Assembly: GCA_037074705.1 (NCBI GenBank)
Contig: CM073591.1
Location: forward strand, 80,954,532 to 81,018,531
Direction: 5' to 3'
Length of the DNA: 64,000 bases
From: Zhengitettix transpicula
Taxonomy: Eukaryota > Arthropoda > Insecta > Orthoptera > Tetrigidae
Each line of letters begins with the position of its first letter. Position 1 is the first letter of the stretch. The notes below the pieces were generated by a model that was given only the letters and a program-made list of their open reading frames with translations, was not told the origin of the DNA and did not search any database. Of this stretch, positions 37,972 to 49,044 are shown one piece after another. The position numbers were made by a program, and so were the translations under genes.

Positions 37972-38068
37972 TTCCGCATCCCCCCTTTCAAATCCTTTCC
38001 TATGCTATTAAAGGGGAGTTACCCAACGTGGATTACCCTCATGTAGCCTGTTGCCCTAAAAAAAAAAA
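37972..38068 (+). mobile_element. Retroposon 3' end with long poly(A)
   Basis: Only the last 85 or so bases of the hairpin-rich retroposon, from TTCCGCATCCCCCCTTTC to TAGCCTGTTGCCCT, then a run of about 12 A. Sequence identity to the recent copies is high, so this is a young, severely 5'-truncated insertion. Confidence 0.88.
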
Positions 38069-39261
38069 GAAATTTTATGTTCCTTAACGTGGAGCTGGAT
38101 TGACAAAAAGTTACCCGGAAAAGTTTTGACCCTCTAACTGGATGTATAATTGATTTTATGAGCGTACCAAGTAAATTTTTAGTCTCGATTTAATTTAAGG
38201 TCTCATTTCTTTACTCCTCTAAGGTACCAGTAGTACTTTTAGACCTTATTAAGTTAGAAAGTATATTTCACCATTTTAATTTGGCGTGCTTTTTATACAG
38301 CAGAAATATTGAATTGTTAAAGTACCGTCAGTCATCATCCTGGCTTATTTGAAGTTAGATGCCGAGGGGTTAGGTCGGGGCAGAGAACGTAAACAAGTAA
38401 ATGTTTCAAACAATGACGATAATGATGATGGTTAAATGGACTGTTTAACAAGACACTACTGTAGAATCAATTCCATCTACGGGATAATTTAAAAACATAC
38501 CCTGCGAACGCCTGGTACTCTACTAATTGTATTATGAATTTGCATGTTTATTCATGGAAAATAAACACGAACAGTATAAAAATTAATACTTGGATGATTT
38601 TGACCTATTTGGTAATTTTAAACCTAATTTTCTAATTTTAAAAAACAATTTAACGTGTCAGAAGGCACAATGCTATCATGTTTGTAAAATTTTGATTTCT
38701 TAGAATTTATAGATTACGAATATGAAATTATACTATTTAATTGAATTTAATTTAATTGAGGTCCAAAAATTATGAATGAAACGTCTTTCAATGCTTTTTC
38801 TTGTATCACGTTTTAAATATTTATTCTCTGTATTTATGACTCTGGAGGCTTTTTTTTTCATTTATTTTGAAGAAGTTAGATAAATGTAACGGTTTGAGGT
38901 GTATTATTCTTTCCCAAGGTTGGAATTTTATTACCTTACCAACATTAAATTATTAAAAGACCGTAGCGCCCCCGTACAACGAACAACGGGCATATTATTA
39001 TCACGTGACGGAAATTGCCGTTCTCACAGGCGGTAAACATCGTTTTGGAAAATACCAGTCGCCCTTCAAAGGCTTCCTCAAAATAAAATAAACCACACCT
39101 TGACACTCCGGGCACAATTGCCTTTGTGAAGGCGGCAAGAATAGGAAGCCAATCATGTCAGCAGGAAGGCAAACGTGGAAACGGGACAGAGCAGGCTCCT
39201 CCTCGCCTCCAACTCAATGTTCATTCAATTAAACCAATAGTCTCATCGAATGTCGTGAGAA
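38069..39261. other. Unassigned AT-rich DNA
   Basis: No gene recognised. The stretch 39100-39240 is more GC-balanced, with a 69-codon frame that shows no domain. Confidence 0.35.
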
Positions 39262-39275
39262 CCCCCCCCCCCCCC
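39262..39275. repeat. Poly(C) run of 14
   Basis: An uninterrupted run of 14 C, unusual in this AT-rich setting. No element end was recognised beside it. Confidence 0.9.
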
Positions 39276-39768
39276 GTGTTTTGTTCGCCCAGAACAGTAA
39301 GAAAATTTCATTTTCCTGAAAACGTTTCCTTTTGACAGAATGCGCGTCGAAGAACTTCATGTAGGATATTAAGTTTTGGCTATTGAGCTTCATTATTGAA
39401 TTTTAAACCCAGAATTGAAGGCAAATAAATTAACGAGATTAGAATCAAACGTAAAATTAGGGACAAATATATTTATAAATAAACAGGAAATCATCCTTTT
39501 TTTCAGTAAAATGTTTATTAATCAACTAAAAATCTTTAAAATACGAGGTTTTGCCTACAATTTTCGAATTTTAATATACAGTTTTCAAATCCAGTATAAC
39601 CGTCAGATGACGCAGACCTTGACACTATATTTACATTACATCTTCTAATTATAACATATATGGATACATTAAAAACGGTAATTTACCTGATTAAGTTTTA
39701 AAATTGTGGACGAAAGATCGAATTGTAATGACTATTTGAACTTTTGGTTGTTTAATACACATTTTTCT

Positions 39769-40080
39769 GACAAATTGACTGTTTTCTGTTTATTTATCAA
39801 ATGACAGTCAGATTATATTAAATATTAAATACAGTTATATGCATATAACCTCATTTGAACTGTTATATGGTTTCCTCAATTATTCAGAAATAAATTATTT
39901 GAAATATTTAGGTACGATCTCGTTTTGTAATCTATTTTGATATATAATAATTAATACACGGTCTAGAGCCTGAAAATTATGTTTATTAACAAAACATTAA
40001 ATAAACGACGTTTTTACACCTTTCGGGCCTCTTCAGGTTTAATCCACAATTTAGCAATTAATAACACAATTATTTATTAT
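39769..40080. repeat. Relatives of the 18.4-kb dispersed repeat
   Basis: 39769-39840 (GTTTTCTGTTTATTTATC and CAGTCAGATTATATTAAAT) aligns with 18650-18725. ACGACGTTTTTACACC with CTTCAGG at 40005-40040 resembles the other half of that repeat. Class unknown. Confidence 0.4.
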
Positions 40081-40617
40081 AATTATTTATCTATTTTTAA
40101 TCCCACTGAGGTAACCTTTAATTTATTATCTAAAATAAAGCTAGGGAGTAGCACGTACCATCTCAATCGAGGTTCGTGACGAACAAATACAATACTCAAT
40201 CGATAGGTAAGAAACGTTTAAAGAATCTTAAATTTTTTACTGTGTTTGACCGTTTAGGTTACATTCTCCGGTTTGAATATTCATCAGCCATGAAGTGGTA
40301 TATTCATAAATTTTGGTAAAATTAATTTCGCCTCGAGGAGGATGTTGCGGACTGTCTTAATGTTTTGCTGCCAAGAAGGAACAAGTAAAGGACATCCACA
40401 ATTACAACGGCAACGGCTGCGGTTTGAAAACATCATGTTCCAAGAACGGTCCACGATTTATATGGAACCTGATGTTCCATAAACATTTCTCGGCTATTAT
40501 GACCATGTCAAAATCAGAAGGATAATATTTTTCTCAGGTTCGAAATTATATCTGTTAATTAACATCAAGTGTTGTTTCTTTTTAATGATTTATTTCATAT
40601 ATATATATATATATATA

Positions 40618-41569
40618 TTGTAATAATTATAAAAATTTATGATTGTGGCGTTTCTAAATGAAAGAACTATTAACTTTAAAGAACAAACAAAATTTATTAA
40701 CAAAGTTAAAACACATATAATATACACAAAATATTTGGGATCTCAGGGTCTTAAACTCGGTTTGATAAATAGCTGAATTTATACAATCAAAATTACATTT
40801 ACCTTTTATGGAAATCAATGCGTCTGAAACATAGACGAAATTTGTTGTGGAAGAAATAATACTACAGATTGAATTTAAACAGTTTTAAATTTATCAAGAA
40901 TTAACGATCTCATTTTATTGATATTTAAATAATTAAAGAACGATCTGACTTTTATCTTTTAAAAGTGGTTTACAAATGATTTCAAAGTATTTCTCTACTT
41001 ACGGCCGCCCAGGTCTCATTTTAGGTTTTTCGTGCACAAAATTTGGGGATATCACTGATTCTAGTACTCACAGACTCTAAATGTCAACAAATACTAATTG
41101 GCGTAGTTTGTTAGTTGGTCTAACACAAATTGGTAGGTTCTCGATGCTTTACTCCAACCTGGATTTGCAGATCTCGTAACTTTAGTTGAAAAGGTCCTTC
41201 ATTGGTTTTTCTATGGCCAGCATGATGAAGTTTCGCACGACCACCGAATACAACATTAGTTGCACTCTCTCCTTCCCGACTGAAGATTGCTTTACTTTTC
41301 AATATTTGAGAGCATGTTTGTTACTGGACCACATTCTTTCGTTCTGACTGCCCAACTGTAAAACTTTTTATAATATGAATTTTCTGGTCTTTACACCTCG
41401 CTGTTCTATGCCCGACTGCAAAACTTCGTCTCGCGTAAACTCTCTCAACTGCCCAACAATGTTTTCTTTGTCTCGCCGGATTGTTGCGGAGTCCGCTCTG
41501 TATCCACTAATAATGAGTCCTCTACAATCCAACTTTCCAATTAGAACAATGTCTTAATTACCAATTACT

Positions 41570-41573
<4 letters not shown>
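40618..41573 (+). mobile_element. TIR element associated with (TA)n, copy 1
   Basis: It starts TTGTAATAATTATAA and ends in the inverted TTGTAGTAATTGG (as CCAATTACTACAA). It is inserted between (TA)n runs on both sides (40597-40617 and 41574-41615). Copy 2 at 62891-63952 has the same ends and an alignable interior, for example GGGATCTCAGGGTCTT and CAATGCGTCTGAA. Short open frames are not transposase-like. It is a non-autonomous DNA element of unknown superfamily. Confidence 0.75.

Positions 41574-41615
<42 letters not shown>
41574..41615. repeat. (TA)21 microsatellite between two TIR elements
   Basis: Forty-two bases of pure TA separate the 3' end of the element at 40618-41573 from the 5' end of the smaller element at 41616. 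Confidence 0.95.
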
Positions 41616-41619
<4 letters not shown>

Positions 41620-41867
41620 AGTACACTTTCACACGCACAGATAAAGATCAAAAGTTAATTTTTGTGCTCTTTATTTACTATTTTATAATCACAAACACAA
41701 TAATCAAAGTATAAAACATTTATTTACGTATATTACTGTAATCCCGACTTCTTTCTCGCAGATCGCCAAAGACTCTCCTCTCATACCTAATCTCTCAGAC
41801 TTCAAAGAGTCCAACACAATTCAAGTACTCTGTCAGCATATTTTTATATCAATTTTGTGCATTACAA
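41616..41867. mobile_element. Small TIR element of the same type
   Basis: Starts TTGTAGTACACTTTC and ends in the inverted TTGTAATGCACAAAA (as TTTTGTGCATTACAA), with TATA on both flanks. The 252-bp length and TTGTARTRCAC ends make it a MITE-like relative of the larger element next to it. Its interior shows only weak resemblance. Confidence 0.55.
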
Positions 41868-42943
41868 TATATTGATTTCAGTTAAATTATTCTGTTTTTC
41901 TTGGGTATCTATGATTTAATAATTTATTTTTAAATTTCCCTTAAACTAATTTACTACTTTAAAGAATTTTGTAATGTTCATTTTGTGCCTTGTAGATTCT
42001 ATGATATTCCGAGGACATATTTTCTTTGTTCGTATCCTTTTCAGTCATCGAAAATGTGGTTTTTGTACTTGGATGCATTTTATAACATTCACATATATTA
42101 ACATGATGTGGATATGTGATAACTTAATATATCCGGTTTTTATTCTTGTTATTATTATTTTCTCCCCGCAATTAAGCTTACTGTTCGTTTTTTCATTCTA
42201 TATTAAAATGAAAGATATATTTAGTTCTCTGCGGAAAAATTTATTATCTATCCAATTTACTTAGACTATTGTATTTGGTATTATTAACACTAAATAAATG
42301 AACGGGGATATTTAAGATAAAATTCATTTAATGGAACTGGGGTAAGTTTATTTAAATCTTATTATTTTAAATATAATTTTATTATTATTATTATTATTAG
42401 ATCTGGTACTGAACGGTCACGTATTTATTACCGACTAACTGAACAATGTGACCATATTAAGTAACAAGGTAATTATGGAGTTATTTATCACCGTATAGGT
42501 TTATCAATAATTCAGTTATCGTAACATCTTAGATTGAGCTATGAAGCTCATTGTCTCCACACGTGTATCGTCTAAGATGTCAACCCACGGGTCATTCTAA
42601 CTCTACTCTGATAATTATTAGTAATAATACATCTTCTTCGCCGACTACTTTCCAAATTCCGTTCTAACCAGCTACATTGAAAGTAATCTTTCTCTTCATC
42701 ATACTCGCTGGACCTCCGAACGAAATAAAAGTTTTGTAATTGGTCCTTGAAGTCACGAAGTTGCTAAAAGTTACTAGAACTGGAAGATGATTGGAACGTT
42801 ATCAGGTATTCCATCCAATTAAAATTTCGCCGCCTAACAGTTTCCTTTTCCACACCGATATATATTTTCTCAGAGTCCATGTTTGTCGACAATGTCTGCA
42901 GATTAAAGACATGACATCCTGGCGCCACCACCCAAAAGAAACA
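41868..42943. other. Unassigned AT-rich DNA
   Basis: A 96-codon open frame at 41974-42264 is rich in hydrophobic residues because of T-rich sequence; I consider it chance. A short (ATT)n run lies near 42380-42400. Confidence 0.35.
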
Positions 42944-42945
42944 TA

Positions 42946-44159
42946 CCACTGTGAACAAAAAGTAAGGTGAATTTATTTATAAAATATAAATTCTTTATTG
43001 ATTTCTTCCAAATCAATTTCATCCCTTTCAAATTAATCCCCGTCCGATAAAACGCACTTTTTCCAACGCTTTTTCCAGTCCTCAAAACAGTCTTTTTGTG
43101 GTATAGCCTTCAAGACCTTAGATTCGGTTTTTAACTCATCAATCGTGTCAAAACGGCGTCCCCGCATTGGCCTTTTGAGTTTGCTGAATAGTCAGAAGTC
43201 GCACGGAGCCAAATCAGGCGAATACGGTGGTTGCGGAACGATATGAGTAGAGTTTTGGGCAAAAAAAGTCGCGAAGAACCAATGCAGTATGACATGGTGC
43301 ATTATCGTGATGAAGGAACCAAGAGTTGTTCAGAGGAATAGCTTCACGTAAACGACGCATAACGCTCAAATAATATTCTTTGTTGACAGTTTGGCCCGGC
43401 GGAAGGAATTCATAGTGCACCACACCACGATAATCAAAGAAAAATGTCAACAAGGCCTTGATTTTCGGTTTTGCTTCACCTTTTGCACGATATTCGCTGG
43501 ATTGGTCGGTGGATTCAGGGTCATCTCCAGTAATGATGCATTTCAAGTGGTCCTGATAGTCAGACAGCAAAGTTTCACACACATCAACGCGACGCTTTTT
43601 TTCCACCAATCGAGACTTGACGCGTGTGAGACACAAAACTTTGTTCAAAATGGTTTGGGCTGATCCAAATGATATTCCAACACTATCAGCGACATCTCTA
43701 ATTGTCCATCGACGATTTTCAAGCAACAAATCTTTGATTTTTTGGACGTGGCCCTCGCCGGTAGACGTTGATGGTCGTCCAGAGCGCGGTTCGTCTTCAA
43801 CGCGTTCTGGACCCTCTTTGAACTCGTTGTACCACTTATAAACGTTTTTTTGTGCCATAGTTTGATCACCAAAGGCCTTCCGCAACATTTTCAACGTGTT
43901 CGCACAAGAATATTCGTACCGGAAACAAAATTTGATGCAAGTTCATTGCTCAACAAAATCACCCATTGCGAAAATCGAAAAATTCACTTTTGGTTGCTTA
44001 CAAAAACACATGTAACTCTGAGATAATAAAGCCTTTTAACAAACAGACGCTTGGAAAATTTTATAGACAGTCCTACCAACCTAGGAAAAAAAATTACGTG
44101 CCTTCCCAATACCCGGGAGTTTTAAATTAAAATTTCACCTTACTTTTTGATCACAGTTT
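42946..44159 (-). mobile_element. Full-length mariner element, CCACTGTG lineage, copy 2
   Basis: 1214 bp with TA at 42944-42945 and 44160-44161. The left end CCACTGTGAACAAAAAGTAA matches the inverted right end AACTGTGATCAAAAAGTAAG except for the last two bases (AA instead of CC) and one internal change. Interior sequence and orientation match the element at 13070-14381. It is about 100 bp shorter because of internal deletions. Confidence 0.94.
43030..43966 (-). pseudogene. Mariner transposase with stops, deletions and a frameshift
   Basis: The relic begins at the ATG at 43966 and hits TGA at codon 8 (43945-43943). An open stretch of 226 codons (43894-43214) covers the helix-turn-helix region with RSGRPSTSTGEGHVQ, the first catalytic Asp and the second in HHDNAPCH. 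After ITGD, residues equivalent to ETWIFAYE are deleted, so the block around the first Asp is damaged. One extra A in the A-run near 43262 shifts the frame before the third Asp region (SPDLAPCDF in another frame), and a further stop follows it. It is more decayed than the copy at 13.1 kb. Confidence 0.92.
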
Positions 44160-44161
44160 TA

Positions 44162-45650
44162 CACTCGCCAAGCATTGATCTCTTCTTAACTTTTATTAAT
44201 AAAATATTATTTAAAGTCTTATTTGCAGAAAGTAGTTGGCTATCGATCTGCATAACCGGCATGACTTATTTAAATTTAGCAATTGATAATGTATGAGTAG
44301 AATATCTTTCGATTATATTCGAAACGTAACAACTCAATATTCATTCATACCTACACTCAGCGCTTTAGAACATGTCTGATTCCGAATATTTTGGCGTTAC
44401 TAATTTATTGTAGTTTTTTATGCAGCACTCATTAACTTAATAACCCTGTATTTCTTGGAAATATTAAACAATGTTCACAACTAGTATAATAATTGAGAGA
44501 AACGTGTTCAATAATTATTCTCCAGAGAAATATTTAGTTATTTCTTTTCATGCTAATATCCTGTTTTATCTACATTGCTTGCTTACTAACAAATAAATTT
44601 CTTTTTGCATCATAAATATTTTTCCACACAATTTTTGTGTCATAAATTCATGATTTATTCATTAACTTGAGTTTTTAAATAAATATGATTCCACAGTAGT
44701 CTTTATCACATTTCACTAGCATTATCTAAATTTTATTTTCTCAAATATCATCAAACTTTTTTAAGATTAGTTGAATAACGTTACTATTTAAAAATATAGG
44801 GTATTAACGGTAACTCTCTAATGGTTTACTGATCACTCATCACGATAGGTTTGTTCTTCTAACTTTTAAAATCCACTTATATTTATCAATAAAAGTTAAA
44901 ACAAATTTTATATTTATTTACTCGATTCCTATTAATTCACAATGTGCCGAAGACTGAACCCTACAAAATTCAAAACAATTTTGTTTTCCTTGAGTTTACA
45001 TAACGTCTTTACGTAAGTTCTCCGTTGAACTACTCGACTGAAGCTTAAATTCAGGTCCTAATAAATTTTCAATTCGTCAGACCCATATACTGGATATGTC
45101 TGATACTATTGTCGATTTCCGTCATATATTACTTCCATATTAATTTTTGTTGAACCTTTGAACGTATATAAACAGGTGAAATAAAAATAGTATCCGTAAA
45201 AAATCATTCGTCTTGTAAAATGAATAGGTACATATAAATATTAAATTTTTTTATTACTTGATTATATTACAAAAATATTCGAATGCTACTTTTTCCCTTA
45301 CATTTTTCAGCAACTAAAGATGCCACCGTTGATTATCTACTATGTCCTTAACTCGTATTTCACTTCCACCTGTTTGTTTAGTTGATTAGCTAAGAATGTT
45401 CTTCTTCGTAACGCAAGTACCACTGAAGATTAAACGGCCTTTTTCTTAGTGACGCTATTTCTTCAATTTTCCTTCCTGCGAAATTGCAAACAACTTTCTC
45501 TGGATTTCATTAAGCACTACACACGGCAGATGACAAGTTGAGGAATAAGTTGGAACTCAAGCATACTCTTAAAATTATTATAGTATTCTACAGAAATAGC
45601 TAAAAATAAAATAAATTTTTTAGTTTTTTTTATTATTAAATATTTAATCT
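44162..45650. other. Unassigned AT-rich DNA
   Basis: No repeat or reading frame of note over about 1.5 kb. Confidence 0.4.
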
Positions 45651-45654
45651 TGAA

Positions 45655-46880
45655 TTAACATTGGTAGTCATTAGCGACTCCTAAAAACAGTTTACATAGA
45701 TTACTATTACCAGTTTATGGTTCTATTTTAGATTAAGTCGCTCAGTTTATCTTCGTTGACGAACTTCAGCATCTTTAGGTAGATTTGGCTCAGGTGTCGC
45801 TAGATTGGAAAGATGACAGCTGCCTATGATGATGTTTCTTATACTTGCGTAAACTTCACAGCTCAGCAGGATCTCTTTGCACTGTGACTCTGTTCTGGAA
45901 AAAATATAGTTCTTTGGTTAATTTGGTGTGCTCTGATCTAATTCGGGAGAGGATGATCTGGTTTTTCCGGTTTAACTGTTTTGGGAAATTAGCCTCATTG
46001 AAAGCTGTGATTTTTGTATATGCTGATGTATTTATCATCTCGAGGCATATCTTTGTCCAGTACTTTATTATTTTTTTATTGCAGATTTTTATATAGTGTT
46101 GAACGTTTCTTCTACTGGTCTCATTGATGTTTAAGATATTTTCTTGAGTACTAGTTTTTTTCCATTGGCGGGATTTAGAGCTGTAGTTTGTTGATAAGGG
46201 TGCGTAAGGATTCCCGAAAGGGTCTATATTTGATTGCTCCTGATGCCTGGGTCTGCTGCTTAGGGGATGCATTTTTCCTGATTAGAGGGCAGCTGGACAC
46301 CTGAGCCCTGAGAGCATAACGTATCGTTGTCATCCTACACCAGATGTTGGGTTGTCCCGCTTCAAATAGGAGTTTTTCTCTATTTGCTGTACTCAAGCAT
46401 CCAGAGATTGTTCTGAATGCTATGTTTTTAATTGTAGCTATTTTTGATTAAGGATTTGCTTGCAGTTTGATAAATTTGGATACCATACTCGATTTTAGAT
46501 CTTATAATCGCATTGTATGTTAGGATTAGGGTACTTCTATCAGCGCCCCAATTTTTTGCAGCAATACTGATGAGAGTATATAATCTTCTTTTTACTTCGG
46601 TGCATAGCTCCTCTATGTGGACTTTAAAAGTTAATTTTTTATCCCATGTTATTCCTAATATTTTTATGTGCTGGAGGAACTGTATATTTATACCTTCTAA
46701 TAGTAGCGGTAATTGTGTAATTTCCTTTTTCATAGAGATGATTGCCCTGGTTTTATCACAACGGAAATTGAACCCTATTTTAGCGGCCCATTAAGTAATC
46801 CTATCCAATGTATTTTGAATTTGTTTCGTTGTCTCTTCTATATTGTAGCCTCTGTTAAAAAAAATTTAGTTGTCGACTGA
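45655..46880 (-). pseudogene. I-like LINE, decayed 3' half of the reverse transcriptase ORF
   Basis: On the minus strand, from about 46855, the late reverse transcriptase region is readable: KIGFNFRCDKTRAIIS, IKILGITWDKKLTFK, KNWGADRSTLILTYNAIIR and SKIEYGIQIYQTASKS, all characteristic of non-LTR retrotransposons with the I/R1-type C-terminus. After a stop and frameshift come ISGCLSTANREKLLFEAGQ, then IILSRIRSEHTKLTKE, the block that normally follows an RNase H domain. The RNase H domain itself is not visible between them and appears deleted. An A-rich TAATAAAAAAAA-like tail near 45625-45655 marks the 3' end. The 5' part is missing, which is normal LINE truncation. Confidence 0.85.
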
Positions 46881-47884
46881 TGTTTTATTCTGAAAGAAAT
46901 CGTAACAGTTATAGCAGAATTAATAATGCACCAAAAATAATAACTATGTATTGTCTCAGCTGACAGAAATTAATAACCGAGTACTGAACTGATTCATAAT
47001 TTGCTTGCGTGCAAATGTTCATTAAGAACATGTATCGTGCAATTCGTTCCAAATCGCATTGTAAATAAAGATGATAATACCTATTTCTTGGATAAATAAT
47101 TTTTCGGTATTCGTTTTAAACTAAAAGTTGTGTAATCCATTTAAAGGCACTAGTTACTGGTAACTATCTTGATGATAGAAACTTGTTGCTGCTCACAGGC
47201 AGTATATCTGTCCAAAGAGAGATGAAAACACGGAAAGTCGTGAAATTTTCATGCTTCAGTGTCGAGAGGCTAAGAATATTGTCCTGTGGGGGCGATTTGT
47301 CAGCTGTGAAATGTGAACTGTCTTTACTGTTGATCCCTTAGGTGATTTACACAGTGCAGTCTTCTCCAGCAAGATCTCCTTAAAGGCACAGCGCTGGAAA
47401 AAACTCCGCTCTAAATTATATGAAAAATAAGAATCGCTATGGACCGATATTTATTATTAAAAAATCATGTGTTTGTGAATATGCCTTTACAAAGAAAGTT
47501 AATTTGTGTAGGTACATCTAATTGTAGCTATACATTTGAAATTAGATATAATGAAAGATATGACTGGATATAAATGAGATCATCAATGTTAATACCAGAA
47601 ATAATGTCGGCTGGATGAAATTGTTGAGCTTCTATAGAAGGTAAAATTAAAAGAGAAAAATATCATCACGACTAATCTATTCTATAAAGGCCAAACGTGT
47701 CATGTTAGCAAAGCAGAGACTCAAATTGCCGCCAGGGGCGCTGGTTGCGGCCGGGAGGTCTTGCCACAGTGAAATACCAAACCTACGAATTGATCTCATT
47801 TATAAAATATTATCGTATTCGCTAAAAGTCTAATGGGCATCGTGTTATAGACAAATTTAGAAATTATAATCATTAAATCGTAAT
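46881..47884. other. Unassigned DNA
   Basis: No gene or repeat recognised. A GC-rich patch at 47725-47765 contains CGCTGGTTGCGGCCGGGAGG. Confidence 0.35.
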
Positions 47885-47888
47885 TTAA

Positions 47889-48483
47889 CACGTTGACTGC
47901 CGACTACGAGATAAATCGTAGAGTGAGTTCTTTTGTAGGACGCCAACTACGAATTATCTCGTCCTTGTTTACTTGTCATTTTTGTGCAGCTACGATTAAA
48001 CTCGGAATATATTAGTGCTAATATTGATAGATGGCTTCTGGGAAAAGAACAATAAATGAATGCTGTCTTGCATGAACAGAAAATTTAGTAAAAAACGAAA
48101 AAAAATATAATTATAAAAATTAATTCAAATTAAAGAAACAAAATAATATTTTATTGTGTGTGGAACTTCTTAAACAATCTTCCACACAAAGGGCTGGCTT
48201 CTCTTTAAGGGCTTGCAACTTTGATAACCTTTTAGATGTTTATATTGCTTTGCGTTTTTCAATTTTTTTTTGCGCAGCATATATATTAGTTTGCAAGTAA
48301 TATTAGTAATGCAAGAAACTCATCGGAAAGAAATAAGTCCACCAGCCTTTGTACTGACGAATATGGACACGTATTCATGATTCAGATTTAGCGAAGCGAC
48401 ATGTCAAAGCGTGTCTGCGTACGAATTAACTTGTAGTTGGCTTCCGCGAAGAGATTCTGAAAATTGCCTTGGCAGTCAACGTG
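47889..48483. mobile_element. piggyBac-like non-autonomous element
   Basis: 595 bp with perfect 13-bp inverted ends, CACGTTGACTGCC and GGCAGTCAACGTG, each preceded or followed by TTAA (47885-47888 and 48484-48487). TTAA is the hallmark target duplication of the piggyBac superfamily. Subterminal inverted segments also match: GCCAACTACGAATTATCTCG on the left and GCCAACTACAAGTTAATTCG on the reversed right. No transposase is encoded. Confidence 0.88.
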
Positions 48484-48488
48484 TTAAT

Positions 48489-49033
48489 GACAACTGAATG
48501 AAGCCTGCGAGAGGATTCTCTCGCAGGCAGAACCTTTTAGGAGAGATACGAAGGGGCTACCTTTGGGGATGCCTTTTCCTCTCCGCTTTTGAACTAAGGT
48601 TCCCACAAGCCGAGGCGCCTCGGCCTGTTTTGAGAGGTGTATGTTCCGGGGTCACAGACCTTGGGCATACGGTAAGAGTTGTCCGCTATTCCCATTGGAA
48701 TAGTCGACCAGCTGCCTCCTAAATTGGTCGAGGCACGGAGAAGGGAATGCTGCGTCCCCACAGCAAACTCCTCTCCCGCTATCGGAAGGGCGTGGGACAA
48801 GTACCCAATGCTCGACCTACCCGATGCAGGTTTTCCTAGGGTTTTCCCTGCATTTCTTTAGGCGAATGTCGGGTAGGATCCTTAAAATATAGCCCGGGGG
48901 CCCTAGTAACCCTTGGCTACCTTCCTCTACCCTTCCGCATCCCCCCTTTCAAATCCCTGCCTATGTATTAAAGGGGAGTTGCCCAACGTGGATCACTCTC
49001 ATGTAGCCTGTTGCCTAAAATAAAACAAAAAAA
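48489..49033 (+). mobile_element. Hairpin-rich retroposon, full-length copy
   Basis: About 545 bp. It carries the clearest 5' hairpin: CCTGCGAGAG (48504-48513), loop GATT, CTCTCGCAGG (48518-48527). A perfect 16-base palindrome GCCGAGGCGCCTCGGC lies at 48609-48624. The 3' end is ATGTAGCCTGTTGCCT plus an A-rich tail. AACGTGTTAAT occurs at 48478-48488 and again at 49034-49044, the target duplication; it contains the end of the adjacent piggyBac-like element. Confidence 0.93.
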
Positions 49034-49044
49034 AACGTGTTAAT

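Noticed and set aside
41974..42264. 96-codon hydrophobic frame that could be read as a membrane protein
   Set aside because: Its hydrophobicity follows from T-rich sequence, it has no homology I recognise and no splice or promoter signals.
45856..46272. 138-codon minus-strand frame as an independent gene
   Set aside because: It contains the IILSRIRSEHTKLTKE block and lies in line with reverse-transcriptase fragments, so it is part of the decayed LINE.
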